Below are positions 1 to 7,840 of a stretch of 11,252 nucleotides of DNA, one piece after another (the stretch's first letter is position 1; the number at the start of each line of letters is the position of its first letter). The notes beneath the pieces were generated by a model that saw nothing but the letters and a program-made list of their open reading frames with translations, was not told the origin of the DNA and did not search any database. Source of the DNA: Bacteroidota bacterium (GTDB taxonomy: Bacteria > Bacteroidota > Ignavibacteria > Ignavibacteriales > Ignavibacteriaceae); the NCBI GenBank assembly GCA_024278655.1, contig JAJRSV010000074.1, positions 1 to 11,252 on the forward strand. Reading direction: 5' to 3'. A program made the position numbers and the translations under genes.

Positions 1-804
<804 letters not shown>

Positions 805-861
805 AGAGTTTAATAAACCATTTGTAATCCTAGCACTTTTTAGTTCGCGCTTGGCTGAAAC

Positions 862-883
862 CATTTAACTGACTTGTTAAATG
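862..883 (-). other. rRNA leader hairpin: perfect 8-bp inverted repeat
   Basis: CATTTAAC at 862-869 is the exact reverse complement of GTTAAATG at 876-883, with a 6-nt loop. It lies in the transcribed leader between the boxA-like motif and mature 16S. It could be a local leader hairpin, or one arm could pair with sequence beyond the 16S 3' end to form the RNase III processing stalk. The 3' side is outside the window, so the second option cannot be tested here. Confidence 0.5.
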
Positions 884-890
884 CTCTCAC

Positions 891-904
891 TCTTTCAAAG
901 AACA
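891..904 (-). promoter_or_regulatory. boxA-like antitermination motif in rRNA leader
   Basis: On the minus strand this reads TGTTCTTTGAAAGA, close to the bacterial rRNA boxA core (TGCTCTTTAACA type). It lies downstream of both predicted promoters and about 90 bases before mature 16S, the usual place for a boxA that recruits NusB-NusE and keeps polymerase moving through the rRNA operon. The assignment rests on motif similarity and position only. Confidence 0.55.
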
Positions 905-906
905 AA

Positions 907-924
907 CCCTTCAAAAATGAAGGG
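907..924 (-). other. Hairpin at the 5' end of the rRNA leader transcript
   Basis: CCCTTCA (907-913) and TGAAGGG (918-924) form a perfect 7-bp stem with a 4-nt A/T loop. A start site 6 to 7 bases after the P2 -10 box would fall near 923, so the hairpin would sit at the very 5' end of P2 transcripts. No U-run follows, so it is not a terminator. A role in protecting the 5' end or in early antitermination is speculative. Confidence 0.5.
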
Positions 925-927
925 CAA

Positions 928-958
928 CAAATTTAATCTCTTATGTTACTAATGTCAA
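928..958 (-). promoter_or_regulatory. rRNA promoter P2
   Basis: Minus strand: a perfect -35 TTGACA (953-958), a 17-bp spacer and -10 TAAATT (930-935). The -10 extends to TAAATTTG (928-935), an exact match to the Bacteroidota-type TAnnTTTG element. The site therefore fits both the general sigma-70 layout and the Bacteroidota primary-sigma layout (TTG, about 20 nt, TAnnTTTG). The predicted start near 923 gives a leader of about 120 nt containing the boxA-like motif. Confidence 0.75.
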
Positions 959-1035
959 GGTAACGTTTCGGAATATTGTGTTTTTTTTTATTCCGGCTGC
1001 TTTCTTTAGATAAGAAAATTTCCAAAACAGCTTTT

Positions 1036-1088
1036 CAAATATATGATTTAAATTTTAAATGTCAAGTTTATTTTGAAAATATATTAAA
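1036..1088 (-). promoter_or_regulatory. rRNA promoter P1 with UP-like A/T tract
   Basis: Minus strand: a perfect -35 TTGACA (1060-1065), a 16-bp spacer and -10 TATATT (1038-1043, 5 of 6 to TATAAT), extending to TATATTTG (1036-1043), again an exact TAnnTTTG. Just upstream, 1067-1088 is almost pure A/T and contains TATATTTT followed by an A-tract, resembling an alpha-CTD UP element. The -35 box begins 2 bp after the SLBB gene's stop codon, and the UP-like tract lies inside that gene's last codons. The spacing to P2 of about 108 bp resembles the P1/P2 tandem arrangement of enterobacterial rRNA operons. Confidence 0.7.
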
Positions 1089-2510
1089 TACTACCAATGC
1101 AACGGTTGCCAGACTTGCAAGCATACTTACTATTATCGAATACTCAACAGCGTATGTCCTGAAGGTTCTTAACCTTACTTTCGGCACGTATATATAGTCA
1201 CCTTCTTCTATTTTAACCTCTTTTTCTATCGGTGAAATCCAATGCCTCGAACCGCCTTTAATAACCATTAAATCTTCCGGAACGGCTAACTCTCCCAAAC
1301 CGCCTGCTTCCTTCAGATAGTATTTATAATCTTTGCCTTCTACAAAGGTAACATGCCCGGGGCGCGCTACCTGACCGAATACAAATACGGAATGCGATAT
1401 TGCAGGTATAATTATTACGTCGTTACTTTTAACAATGTAGTTCGCAATGTCCGAAGTCGGGTCGAGAATTTTAGTAAAGTCCAGCGAGCTTCCCTCGGTA
1501 AGAACTCTTAGTTGATTTTCCAAAAAGAAATAAGAAGAATCTTCGGGATATACATTCGACATCCTGAACATAAGCATCGATTCCAATCTTACTATCGTAT
1601 TCCTCAACTGCACGTCTTCAAGGTCGGGTTGATCGGCTAATTTAACTCCGTACTGTTTTTCCAAAAATACTGCAAGACTGTTACCCGTATATAACCTTGC
1701 TCTTCGTAACGATGCCTGATCGGTAAAGCCGCCCACAGCTTGTATTACATCATACAAGGTTGTTTTGTTTTTGGTAATAGGAACCGTGCCGGGGTATTTA
1801 ACTTCACCCAGAACCAACACGTAAAAGTTTTTTCTTTGCGGTTCGGGTGCTACAACTTTTATCTGGTCGCCCCGTTCTAATTTTATATTGGCATTTATAT
1901 CAACAGTATCGTTTACTAATGTTTCGCCGTCGTAGCTTAACCTGCTTATAACAGCTTTCGTCACTTCCTCATAAGCTTCGTTTATTCCCATCGCAAGTTC
2001 CAAAGCATCTTTCAAACTGTCGCCTTCCACATAAAAAAAGATGCCCGGATTGTTAACCGCACCCGATACGGTAAAGAAATTATTTTTAAGATTATTATTA
2101 GGAAAGATTATAACATCATCGTTTTTAAGATAGGGGTTGTATTTAAAATCGCCGGTTCTTCTGAATCTTAATAAATCAACTTCAATTTCTTCACCCGAAG
2201 CCCTGATTAATTTGATCCCCCTTAAAGTATAGTTTTGTAATTCGTCCTGAATCTGCTTTAGTAATTTAGGATCGTTGGTCGATTTAATTGCTTTCTCTCT
2301 TACCTCGAGATACATACGAGTAACAAACTGATCAACCCGTTCGGAAATAGATGCCGGAAAGGTTCCCGTTACGGGAAAGCTGCCGCCAATTGTAACGCTT
2401 ATCATTTGTGCGGCAAGAAACTGGTTGTTCCCGAAAGTGTTATCCAACACCTGCCCGTTGAGCAGAGCAGAAGAGACAAATAATAAAATTCCGATTATAA
2501 TTTTTTTCAT
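1068..2510 (-). CDS. SLBB-domain polysaccharide export-like protein
   Basis: This 480-residue envelope protein is related to the Wza/GfcE group that forms or lines the export path for capsule or exopolysaccharide. Residues 1-19 are a typical Sec signal peptide (MKKIIIGILLF start) cleaved before Gln20. There is no lipobox Cys, unlike Wza itself. Three beta-grasp SLBB repeats can be recognised by their G-x-V-x-x-P-G cores: about 145-190 (GAVNNPGIF), 228-272 (GEVKYPGTV, then AVGGFTD) and 375-418 (GQVARPGHV, then AGGLGEL). A hydrophobic helix at about 457-477 ends the protein, in the position of the Wza membrane helix. The N-terminal part (about 30-135) probably corresponds to the poly-export region but is divergent. 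The gene follows rfbB by 22 bp, which suggests one transcript. No clear Shine-Dalgarno precedes the ATG. The family assignment is firm; the exported polymer is unknown. Confidence 0.85.
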   Translation of the reverse strand: MKKIIIGILLFVSSALLNGQVLDNTFGNNQFLAAQMISVTIGGSFPVTGTFPASISERVDQFVTRMYLEVREKAIKSTNDPKLLKQIQDELQNYTLRGIKLIRASGEEIEVDLLRFRRTGDFKYNPYLKNDDVIIFPNNNLKNNFFTVSGAVNNPGIFFYVEGDSLKDALELAMGINEAYEEVTKAVISRLSYDGETLVNDTVDINANIKLERGDQIKVVAPEPQRKNFYVLVLGEVKYPGTVPITKNKTTLYDVIQAVGGFTDQASLRRARLYTGNSLAVFLEKQYGVKLADQPDLEDVQLRNTIVRLESMLMFRMSNVYPEDSSYFFLENQLRVLTEGSSLDFTKILDPTSDIANYIVKSNDVIIIPAISHSVFVFGQVARPGHVTFVEGKDYKYYLKEAGGLGELAVPEDLMVIKGGSRHWISPIEKEVKIEEGDYIYVPKVRLRTFRTYAVEYSIIVSMLASLATVALVVFNIFSK

Positions 2511-2532
2511 ACTTATTACCCGTTTATTAATT

Positions 2533-3546
2533 TCATCTTGAACCGTATTGCGTTTGATAATATTTCTGATATTCGCCGGAGATTATTCTCTCCCACCAGT
2601 TTTTATTATCTACGTACCATTTAATTGTGCGTGAGATAGCTTCTTCAAATTCGAATTCAGGTTTCCAGCCGAGTTCGTTTTGAATTTTGGACGAATCGAT
2701 TGCATAGCGTCTGTCGTGTCCGGGTCTGTCTTTAACATACTCAATCAAACTCTCGTCCTTGTTTAATTCTTTCAGAATCAACTTTACTATTTCGATGTTC
2801 GGCATTTCGTTGCTTGCGCCTACGTTATAAACCTCACCCGGTTTTCCGCTTTCGAAAACGGCTTCCACTGCTTTGTTATGATCGATAACATATATCCAAT
2901 CGCGAACGTTCATCCCATCGCCGTAAACCGGAAGCTTTTTGTTGTTTAATGTATTAATAATCATCAACGGTATCAACTTTTCCGGGAACTGGTAAGGTCC
3001 GTAATTATTCGAGCAGCGCGTTATTACAACCGGCACACCGTAGGTATGATGAAACGACAGTGCCATCAAATCAGCCGCTGCTTTGCTCGATGAATAGGGA
3101 CTGTTCGGATGCAACTCTGTCGTTTCTGTAAACAATCCTTCCGCTCCCAAGCTTCCGTAAACTTCATCGGTAGATACCTGCAGGAACTTTTCAACATTAT
3201 ATCGTCGTGCGGATTCCAGAAGAACATTCGTTCCGATAACATTCGAGCGGAAGAAAACTTCCGAACCGAGAATGCTTCTGTCAACATGCGATTCGGCTGC
3301 AAAGTTAATTACGTATTTAATCTTATACTTGTTGAAAAGATAATCGACCAATTCGGCATTACATATATCGCCGCGAACAAACCTGTAATTCTTTTTTCCC
3401 TCCGAGGGGATAAGATTTTCGAGGTTGCCGGCATAAGTTAGTTTATCGAGATTAACGACGAAGTAATCGTCTCTTTTATCAAGAATATAATTGATAAAAT
3501 TACTTCCGATAAAACCAGCGCCGCCTGTTACTAATACGTTTTTCAT
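2533..3546 (-). CDS. rfbB: dTDP-glucose 4,6-dehydratase
   Basis: This 337-residue extended short-chain dehydrogenase converts dTDP-glucose to dTDP-4-keto-6-deoxyglucose, the second step of dTDP-rhamnose and related deoxysugar synthesis, in the cytoplasm. The NAD-binding GGAGFIGSNF is at residues 8-17. The dehydratase signature STDEVYG (125-131) carries the catalytic Thr126-Asp127-Glu128. The catalytic pair is Tyr151/Lys155 in YSSSK. RCSNNYGPYQFPEKLIP (177-193) and DRPGHDRRYAID (273-284) are characteristic of RmlB/RfbB rather than UDP-glucose epimerases. The length is normal for the family. It lies 18 bp downstream of the beta-barrel-like gene and 22 bp upstream of the SLBB gene, so the three are probably co-transcribed. 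The partner enzymes rmlA and rmlC are not in the window. An RmlD-like gene is encoded divergently nearby. Confidence 0.95.
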   Translation of the reverse strand: MKNVLVTGGAGFIGSNFINYILDKRDDYFVVNLDKLTYAGNLENLIPSEGKKNYRFVRGDICNAELVDYLFNKYKIKYVINFAAESHVDRSILGSEVFFRSNVIGTNVLLESARRYNVEKFLQVSTDEVYGSLGAEGLFTETTELHPNSPYSSSKAAADLMALSFHHTYGVPVVITRCSNNYGPYQFPEKLIPLMIINTLNNKKLPVYGDGMNVRDWIYVIDHNKAVEAVFESGKPGEVYNVGASNEMPNIEIVKLILKELNKDESLIEYVKDRPGHDRRYAIDSSKIQNELGWKPEFEFEEAISRTIKWYVDNKNWWERIISGEYQKYYQTQYGSR

Positions 3547-3564
3547 TTGTTAATTCATATTCAA

Positions 3565-4290
3565 TTAAAAGGAGAAGAATCCGATAAATATACCCGATTG
3601 AATAAAGAAAGAATTTCCGTTAAGGTCCGACGGAACATTACGCAGTTCCTGCCCGTTGTCGGCTGTCCAGTCGTTAATAAATGCGAACTGGTATCCGCCG
3701 CCGAGACGAATAACTATAAACCGGTTCAAAGGAAAATCAACATTAACCGTAGGAGTAATCATCCAGTAGCTGTTATTCATTGTTCTGCTGAATGATGTAT
3801 TATCGTTCGAATTAAAATCATCCCAGGTTCCGTCCCATGTAAAGTTACCGGTGCTGCTGTAAAGCTGAATCTTCAAACTTCCGCCGCCGATAATTGCACC
3901 GACCGAGACACCGAAATCTTTTATCATCGGCAAAGTATATTCAACGGTTAATCCGCCGCCTCCAAGTGAGTAAACAACTTCGCGGTTAACTCCGTCAACA
4001 ACCTGCGAAGTTGAAACCGAGCCGCCGAAGCCCATTCCGCCGACGCGTAAAAACTTAACAAAGCCGATGTAGAAAAATCCGCCGATGCCCGAAGAATAAA
4101 ATCCGCTTGTCGATAATTCCGGCATTCCTATATTTACCAACTCTTTGTTTACCGGATTCAGATTAGGTATATACCATGCGGGCACGTAACCTATTCCGCC
4201 GCCGAAAGGTGCATCAAAATATTTTTTTTGCTGCTGGGGGAAAACAGAAACTGCCAATGCAAAAAATATTATTAGTATTAGTTTATTCAT
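3565..4290 (-). CDS. Secreted, probable outer-membrane beta-barrel protein of unknown function
   Basis: I do not recognise a named family in this 241-residue protein. Residues 1-18 form a signal peptide (MNKLILIIFFALAVSVF, then PQQQ). The mature part is rich in Gly, Phe, Tyr and alternating hydrophobic residues, with repeated short strand-like segments such as GGFFYIGFVKFLRVGGMGFGG (70-90), GGGLTVEYTL (111-120), VSVGAIIGGGSLKIQLY (128-144) and FIVIRLGGGYQFAF (191-204). The C-terminus is FIGFFSF, ending in Phe, as expected of proteins folded by the BAM machinery. This suggests a small barrel of roughly 8 to 10 strands. It is the first gene of the apparent operon with rfbB and the SLBB gene, so it may have a role in surface-polysaccharide export or anchoring, but that is inference from position only. 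Confidence 0.7.
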   Translation of the reverse strand: MNKLILIIFFALAVSVFPQQQKKYFDAPFGGGIGYVPAWYIPNLNPVNKELVNIGMPELSTSGFYSSGIGGFFYIGFVKFLRVGGMGFGGSVSTSQVVDGVNREVVYSLGGGGLTVEYTLPMIKDFGVSVGAIIGGGSLKIQLYSSTGNFTWDGTWDDFNSNDNTSFSRTMNNSYWMITPTVNVDFPLNRFIVIRLGGGYQFAFINDWTADNGQELRNVPSDLNGNSFFIQSGIFIGFFSF

Positions 4291-4317
4291 TATGATAAAT
4301 ATTTCTTAAATAATTTA

Positions 4318-4348
4318 TAAATTTATCAAAGGCATTAAGAAAAAACAA
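4318..4348 (-). promoter_or_regulatory. Candidate promoter for the beta-barrel/rfbB/SLBB operon
   Basis: Minus strand: TTGTTT (4343-4348), a 17-bp spacer and TAAATT (4320-4325), extending to TAAATTTA (7 of 8 to TAnnTTTG). The -10 hexamer is the same as that of rRNA P2. Initiation would fall about 22 nt before the ATG at 4290. The -35 matches only 3 of 6 and the region is very A/T-rich, so a chance match is possible. I found no convincing promoter for the divergent plus-strand gene in the same 130-bp spacer. Confidence 0.35.
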
Positions 4349-4420
4349 AGATTTGAATTTGAAGGATAAAATTACTCAATCACAGCACAATTTAATAAGG
4401 CATTTAAAAGGTATATAATT

Positions 4421-5308
4421 ATGAGTAAAAAAATTTTAATTACCGGAGGCAGCGGGCTTTTAGGTCAGTACCTTAACATTGAAGCTGCCAGAGAAAATGA
4501 AATAGTAACGCTTTACAACCATCATATCGGCAACTGTAAAGATTTCAAAAGTGCGCAAGCAGACATTACCGACTTCGAACAGATAAAACAAATTTTTGCC
4601 TCGCTTGAACCTGATGTTGTAATTCATACTGCTGCAATTACAAATCCCGTTCCGCTGCCGGGACAAAATCCAAAAGATGTTTATAACACAAATGTAAATG
4701 CTACTAAAAATATCGCGCAGCTTTGCGATATGTACGGTTCTAAATTAATTTATATCTCAACCGATTTGGTTTATGCCGGTTACCGCGGTTCGATGCTAAA
4801 GGAAGATGCCAAGCTTATTCCTGCATCGTTGTATGCCGAGACGAAATTGATGGGCGAAGTAAAAGTTAAAGAAACATTCGGTAACTACCTGATTTTAAGA
4901 ACGGCTTTGCTTTACGGTTTCGGATTAAATCATTCGCGATGCCATTTTCATAAAATGTATGAAGAGCTTAAAAACAACAAACCTGTAAAATTGTTTGTTG
5001 ATCAGTACAGAACGCCGATATTACTTCAGGAAGCAGCAGAAATTATTGTGCAGCTTGCACAGATGGATGTGGTTAACGAAACAATAAACCTCGGCGGAGT
5101 TGAACGAGTTTCGAGATACGAGTTAGGTGAAATACTCTGCAACGTAGCTGGCTTCGATAAATCGCTGTTAGAAAAAATAACAATGGATGAAGTTCCCGCA
5201 CTGCCGAAAGTAGAAGATGTTTCACTCAATACAGACAAACTTCAATCTCTCGGTTTCAAACAAAAATCAATTGAAGAAAACATTTCAAAAATTATTCGCG
5301 GAAATTAG
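4421..5308 (+). CDS. RmlD-like sugar-nucleotide reductase (SDR superfamily)
   Basis: This 295-residue extended short-chain dehydrogenase of the RmlD/RfbD substrate-binding family probably reduces a dTDP-4-keto sugar. The Rossmann motif GGSGLLG is at 9-15. Asp48 in QADITD follows the usual cofactor-side pattern, and AAITNP (71-76) is typical of RmlD-type proteins. The active site is YISTDLVY (111-118) with Tyr138/Lys142 in YAETK. The C-terminal DVSLNTDKLQSLGF (266-279) matches the conserved substrate-domain tail of RmlD. True dTDP-4-dehydrorhamnose reductase is plausible because rfbB is divergently encoded next door, but related reductases share these motifs, so no gene symbol is given. An AAAGG tract ending 9 nt before the ATG supports this start. 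The endonuclease IV gene follows 48 bp downstream on the same strand. Confidence 0.8.
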   Translation: MSKKILITGGSGLLGQYLNIEAARENEIVTLYNHHIGNCKDFKSAQADITDFEQIKQIFASLEPDVVIHTAAITNPVPLPGQNPKDVYNTNVNATKNIAQLCDMYGSKLIYISTDLVYAGYRGSMLKEDAKLIPASLYAETKLMGEVKVKETFGNYLILRTALLYGFGLNHSRCHFHKMYEELKNNKPVKLFVDQYRTPILLQEAAEIIVQLAQMDVVNETINLGGVERVSRYELGEILCNVAGFDKSLLEKITMDEVPALPKVEDVSLNTDKLQSLGFKQKSIEENISKIIRGN

Positions 5309-5356
5309 CGCATTCGCGGCTTAACTAATTAAAACTTTTATTTATCAAGGAACATT

Positions 5357-6208
5357 ATGCAGCAACTTTTAGGCGCACATACATCAATTGCAGGCGGGGT
5401 TTCGAAAGCGGTTGAGCTTGCAGAAAAGCTCGGCTTTACCGCGATGCAAATCTTCACAAAAAATAACAACCGCTGGTTCGCAAAGCCGCTGGATGAAAAA
5501 GAGATTGAAGCGTTCAAGACCAAGCTGAAAAAATCACACATAAAATTTGTCGTCTCGCACGATGCATATTTAATTAACCTTTGCGCGACAAATATAGATG
5601 TATTAAAAAAATCGCGCCGTGCATTTTTAGATGAGTTGGAACGTTGCGAACTGTTAGGAATCCCGCATTTGAATTTTCATCCTGGCTCCCACACAGGGGC
5701 GGGAGAAAAGGAGGGAATAAAACTCATCGCCGAATCGATAAACATTGCACACGATAAAACTAAAGGATATAAAGTAAGCAGTATGTTAGAAACAACTGCG
5801 GGACAAGGCACAGCTATCGGTTACAGGTTTGAGCAACTGCAGGGAATAATAGAGCTTGTTGAGGATAAAGGCAGAATGACAGTCTGCATTGACACTGCAC
5901 ACATTTTTGCGGCAGGATATGACATTAAAGACCCGAAAAATTTTAAGAAGGTAATAAAGGAGTTTGATGAGATAATCGGACTTGAACGATTAAAATGTTT
6001 CCATATGAACGACAGCAAAAAACCACTTGGCAGCAGAGTTGACAGACATGAGCACATCGGCAAAGGACTTATCGGCTTGGAAGGATTTGCAAACATAATG
6101 AATGACAGACGCCTGAAGAAGATTCCTAAAATTCTTGAAACACCTAAAGGAAAGGAACACCTGGAAGATGTTGAAAACCTTGCGGTTCTCCGAAGCTTAA
6201 TAAAATAA
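5357..6208 (+). CDS. nfo: Endonuclease IV (AP endonuclease)
   Basis: This 283-residue trinuclear-zinc AP endonuclease cleaves 5' to abasic sites and removes 3' blocking groups in base-excision repair. All nine metal ligands known from E. coli Nfo appear at the same or nearly the same positions: His68, His108 (NFHPGSH), Glu145 (LETTAGQG), Asp179 and His182 (CIDTAHIFAAGYD), His216 (FHMNDSK), Asp229 and His231 (VDRHEH) and Glu261 (LETPKG). The N-terminal GAHTSIAGGV (6-15) is also classical. Length and motifs indicate an intact enzyme. A good Shine-Dalgarno (AAGGA) lies about 8 nt before the ATG. It is likely co-transcribed with the upstream RmlD-like gene, although no functional link is apparent. 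It converges with the methyltransferase gene with 25 bp between stop codons and no obvious terminator hairpin. Confidence 0.96.
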   Translation: MQQLLGAHTSIAGGVSKAVELAEKLGFTAMQIFTKNNNRWFAKPLDEKEIEAFKTKLKKSHIKFVVSHDAYLINLCATNIDVLKKSRRAFLDELERCELLGIPHLNFHPGSHTGAGEKEGIKLIAESINIAHDKTKGYKVSSMLETTAGQGTAIGYRFEQLQGIIELVEDKGRMTVCIDTAHIFAAGYDIKDPKNFKKVIKEFDEIIGLERLKCFHMNDSKKPLGSRVDRHEHIGKGLIGLEGFANIMNDRRLKKIPKILETPKGKEHLEDVENLAVLRSLIK

Positions 6209-6233
6209 TTAGTCGAACTACATTAGAATGAAT

Positions 6234-6947
6234 TTACTTTTTCTTGAGAACAATGCAAGCGTAACTTGTAAGTGCAGATATCGGATGTTTTACCAGCCAC
6301 TTTGCTTTTAATTGCTCAAGGTAATGCAGCGGTTTTATCTTTTTATAATAATCGTGACCGAAGTATCCTTTGTATTGAATAATTTCGAATCCTGTTTTCA
6401 CAAACCGTTCAATCATTTTTTTTGAAGGACCGCGTGACCAGCTATAGTAAGCTTTAAACTTGCCATGTATCTCCGCATCACGCGGAGCAAACTTGCCTAA
6501 AAGAATATCACCTAATCTTTCGGGAATTAACCGGTTCAACAAAAACGGGAAGGCATATAACGTAGAAAAGCAATGAACCGACAGTCCATTTGGGTTCAGT
6601 AGTTCATAAATATGTTTGTGATAAATCCTTCCGTCCAAAATATGCTCACCGACCATCCTGCTGAAAATTAAATCGTAACGGTTATTCAATTCCACTTTAT
6701 CCGAACTTAAATCGAGGATAACTTTTTTGTAAACATCATGTGCTTTCAACAGTTCAGTTTCATTTACATCGCTTGTGGTATAATCGAGATTCAGATTCTT
6801 TACTGTACCAACATCCAAAGTTGGATTAGCACCGGAACCTATTTCAAGAATTTTAGTAACGTTATTTTCTTTTACGATTTGAAGTATGAAGGAAGGCATT
6901 CCTGCCCAGCCGGGGAACTCGAGAAAATTTTGATATGAAACTTTCAT
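6234..6947 (-). CDS. Class I SAM-dependent methyltransferase
   Basis: This 237-residue protein has a Rossmann-type methyltransferase core. Motif I is ILEIGSGANPT (33-43). The acidic residue after strand 2 is Asp60 in TTSDVNE. Asp79 in VILDLSS fits the adenine-binding position. YDLIFSRMVGEHI (91-103) corresponds to motif IV and the following helix, and LLNPNGLSV (116-124) to the post-core strand. A C-terminal extension carries GKFKAYYSWSRGPS (162-175). I recall similar K-F-x-A-Y-Y-x-W-x-R-G-P sequences in uncharacterised methyltransferases near polysaccharide genes, but cannot confirm that here. The substrate cannot be told from sequence. The gene follows the DUF1460 gene by 17 bp, so the two are probably co-transcribed. 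No Shine-Dalgarno is evident before the ATG. Confidence 0.8.
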   Translation of the reverse strand: MKVSYQNFLEFPGWAGMPSFILQIVKENNVTKILEIGSGANPTLDVGTVKNLNLDYTTSDVNETELLKAHDVYKKVILDLSSDKVELNNRYDLIFSRMVGEHILDGRIYHKHIYELLNPNGLSVHCFSTLYAFPFLLNRLIPERLGDILLGKFAPRDAEIHGKFKAYYSWSRGPSKKMIERFVKTGFEIIQYKGYFGHDYYKKIKPLHYLEQLKAKWLVKHPISALTSYACIVLKKK

Positions 6948-6964
6948 TTTAAAATGAATTTCTT

Positions 6965-7837
6965 TTATGGTTCCAAAGGTCTTGCTACAATTACGCCCAT
7001 ATCTTTTTTTAATTTCATTACATATTCGGTCAGTGGCAAGCTGGTTATCTGTACTGGGCTGCCTTCAATCGGTGCGTGCAGCAGATGAATTCTACCGTCA
7101 TCCGTTTTAACAGCAATGCCAACGTGATTAACATCTAATCCTTTGACTGTAGTAGTAAAAGCAAGCAGGTCTCCGTTTTTTATTTTACTTTCGTGCTCTC
7201 TTAATTCTTTCTTCGGAATGTAGTAGTAAGTTCTTTCGTTTATCTCTTCTTCCTGCTTTTTTATAACCGGAATAAATTCCGGCTGCTCTTTAAGATGCTT
7301 GTAATACTGCGGATGTGAAGACATAAAGTTTAAATTAAATTTAATTTTCTTTCCGCCGATTTCCTTCGTTACGTCTTTAACAATCCCTTTCCTTTCATTA
7401 TCGTAAATCCAATCGGTAAAATAGTGAAGCCGTGAAGGGTAATGATTTATCTTCCCGTTTCTGTAACGGATTAAAGTAAGTTCTTTTTGAAACGCTGCAA
7501 AAGTAGTATCGCCTTTTTTAATGCAGCGTGCAAACGCCAAAGCTGTTTCGAGGAAAGTAGTGCAATCGAATCCGGTTAGGTTTATTACTAACTGTTCTTC
7601 GCCGTCAATCTCAAGTGTGTGGGCAACGTAACCGGTTCCTAAAAAACTTTTTCCTACTTCAACAACAACATCGCCGATTGGTTTTGATGATAAGTTTTTT
7701 TCTGCGGCAAACTTGAAGGTTGATTTTGATATTTCAATATCATTAGGTGAAAATACCTGTGCATCGATGCAGGCAGGAACAGAAAATGTCAATACAACAA
7801 TCAATAAAGTAAGAGCAAAAGTAAATCTATTTTCCAC
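6965..7837 (-). CDS. DUF1460 family, N-acetylmuramoyl-L-alanine amidase-like (NlpC/P60-type fold)
   Basis: This is a probable secreted cysteine peptidase or amidase acting on peptidoglycan, of about 290 residues if it starts at the GTG at 7837. The frame is open back to an ATG at 8164, but that extension overlaps dnaB and runs through an interspersed repeat, so it is rejected. From the GTG, residues 1-27 form a signal peptide (FALTLLIVVLTF core, PACIDA then Q). Family landmarks, in GTG-start numbering, are GFDCTTFLETALA with catalytic Cys92, INHYPSRLHYFTDW (about 130-143), NGDLLAFTTTVKG (about 221-233) and VNHVGIA with catalytic His238, followed by HLLHAP. The catalytic residues appear intact. 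No Shine-Dalgarno precedes the GTG, and TTG codons slightly downstream are possible alternatives. It lies between the repeat region after dnaB and the methyltransferase gene. Confidence 0.8.
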   Translation of the reverse strand: MENRFTFALTLLIVVLTFSVPACIDAQVFSPNDIEISKSTFKFAAEKNLSSKPIGDVVVEVGKSFLGTGYVAHTLEIDGEEQLVINLTGFDCTTFLETALAFARCIKKGDTTFAAFQKELTLIRYRNGKINHYPSRLHYFTDWIYDNERKGIVKDVTKEIGGKKIKFNLNFMSSHPQYYKHLKEQPEFIPVIKKQEEEINERTYYYIPKKELREHESKIKNGDLLAFTTTVKGLDVNHVGIAVKTDDGRIHLLHAPIEGSPVQITSLPLTEYVMKLKKDMGVIVARPLEP

Positions 7838-7840
7838 ATT

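Noticed and set aside
969..995. CGGAATA/TATTCCG hairpin as a Rho-independent terminator of the SLBB gene
   Set aside because: The stem is only 7 bp with a 13-nt loop, and no T-run follows it in the direction of transcription.
4414..4419. TATAAT immediately before the RmlD-like start codon
   Set aside because: Transcription from it would begin inside the gene, and there is no -35 match 17 bp upstream. It is likely part of an A/T-rich spacer.
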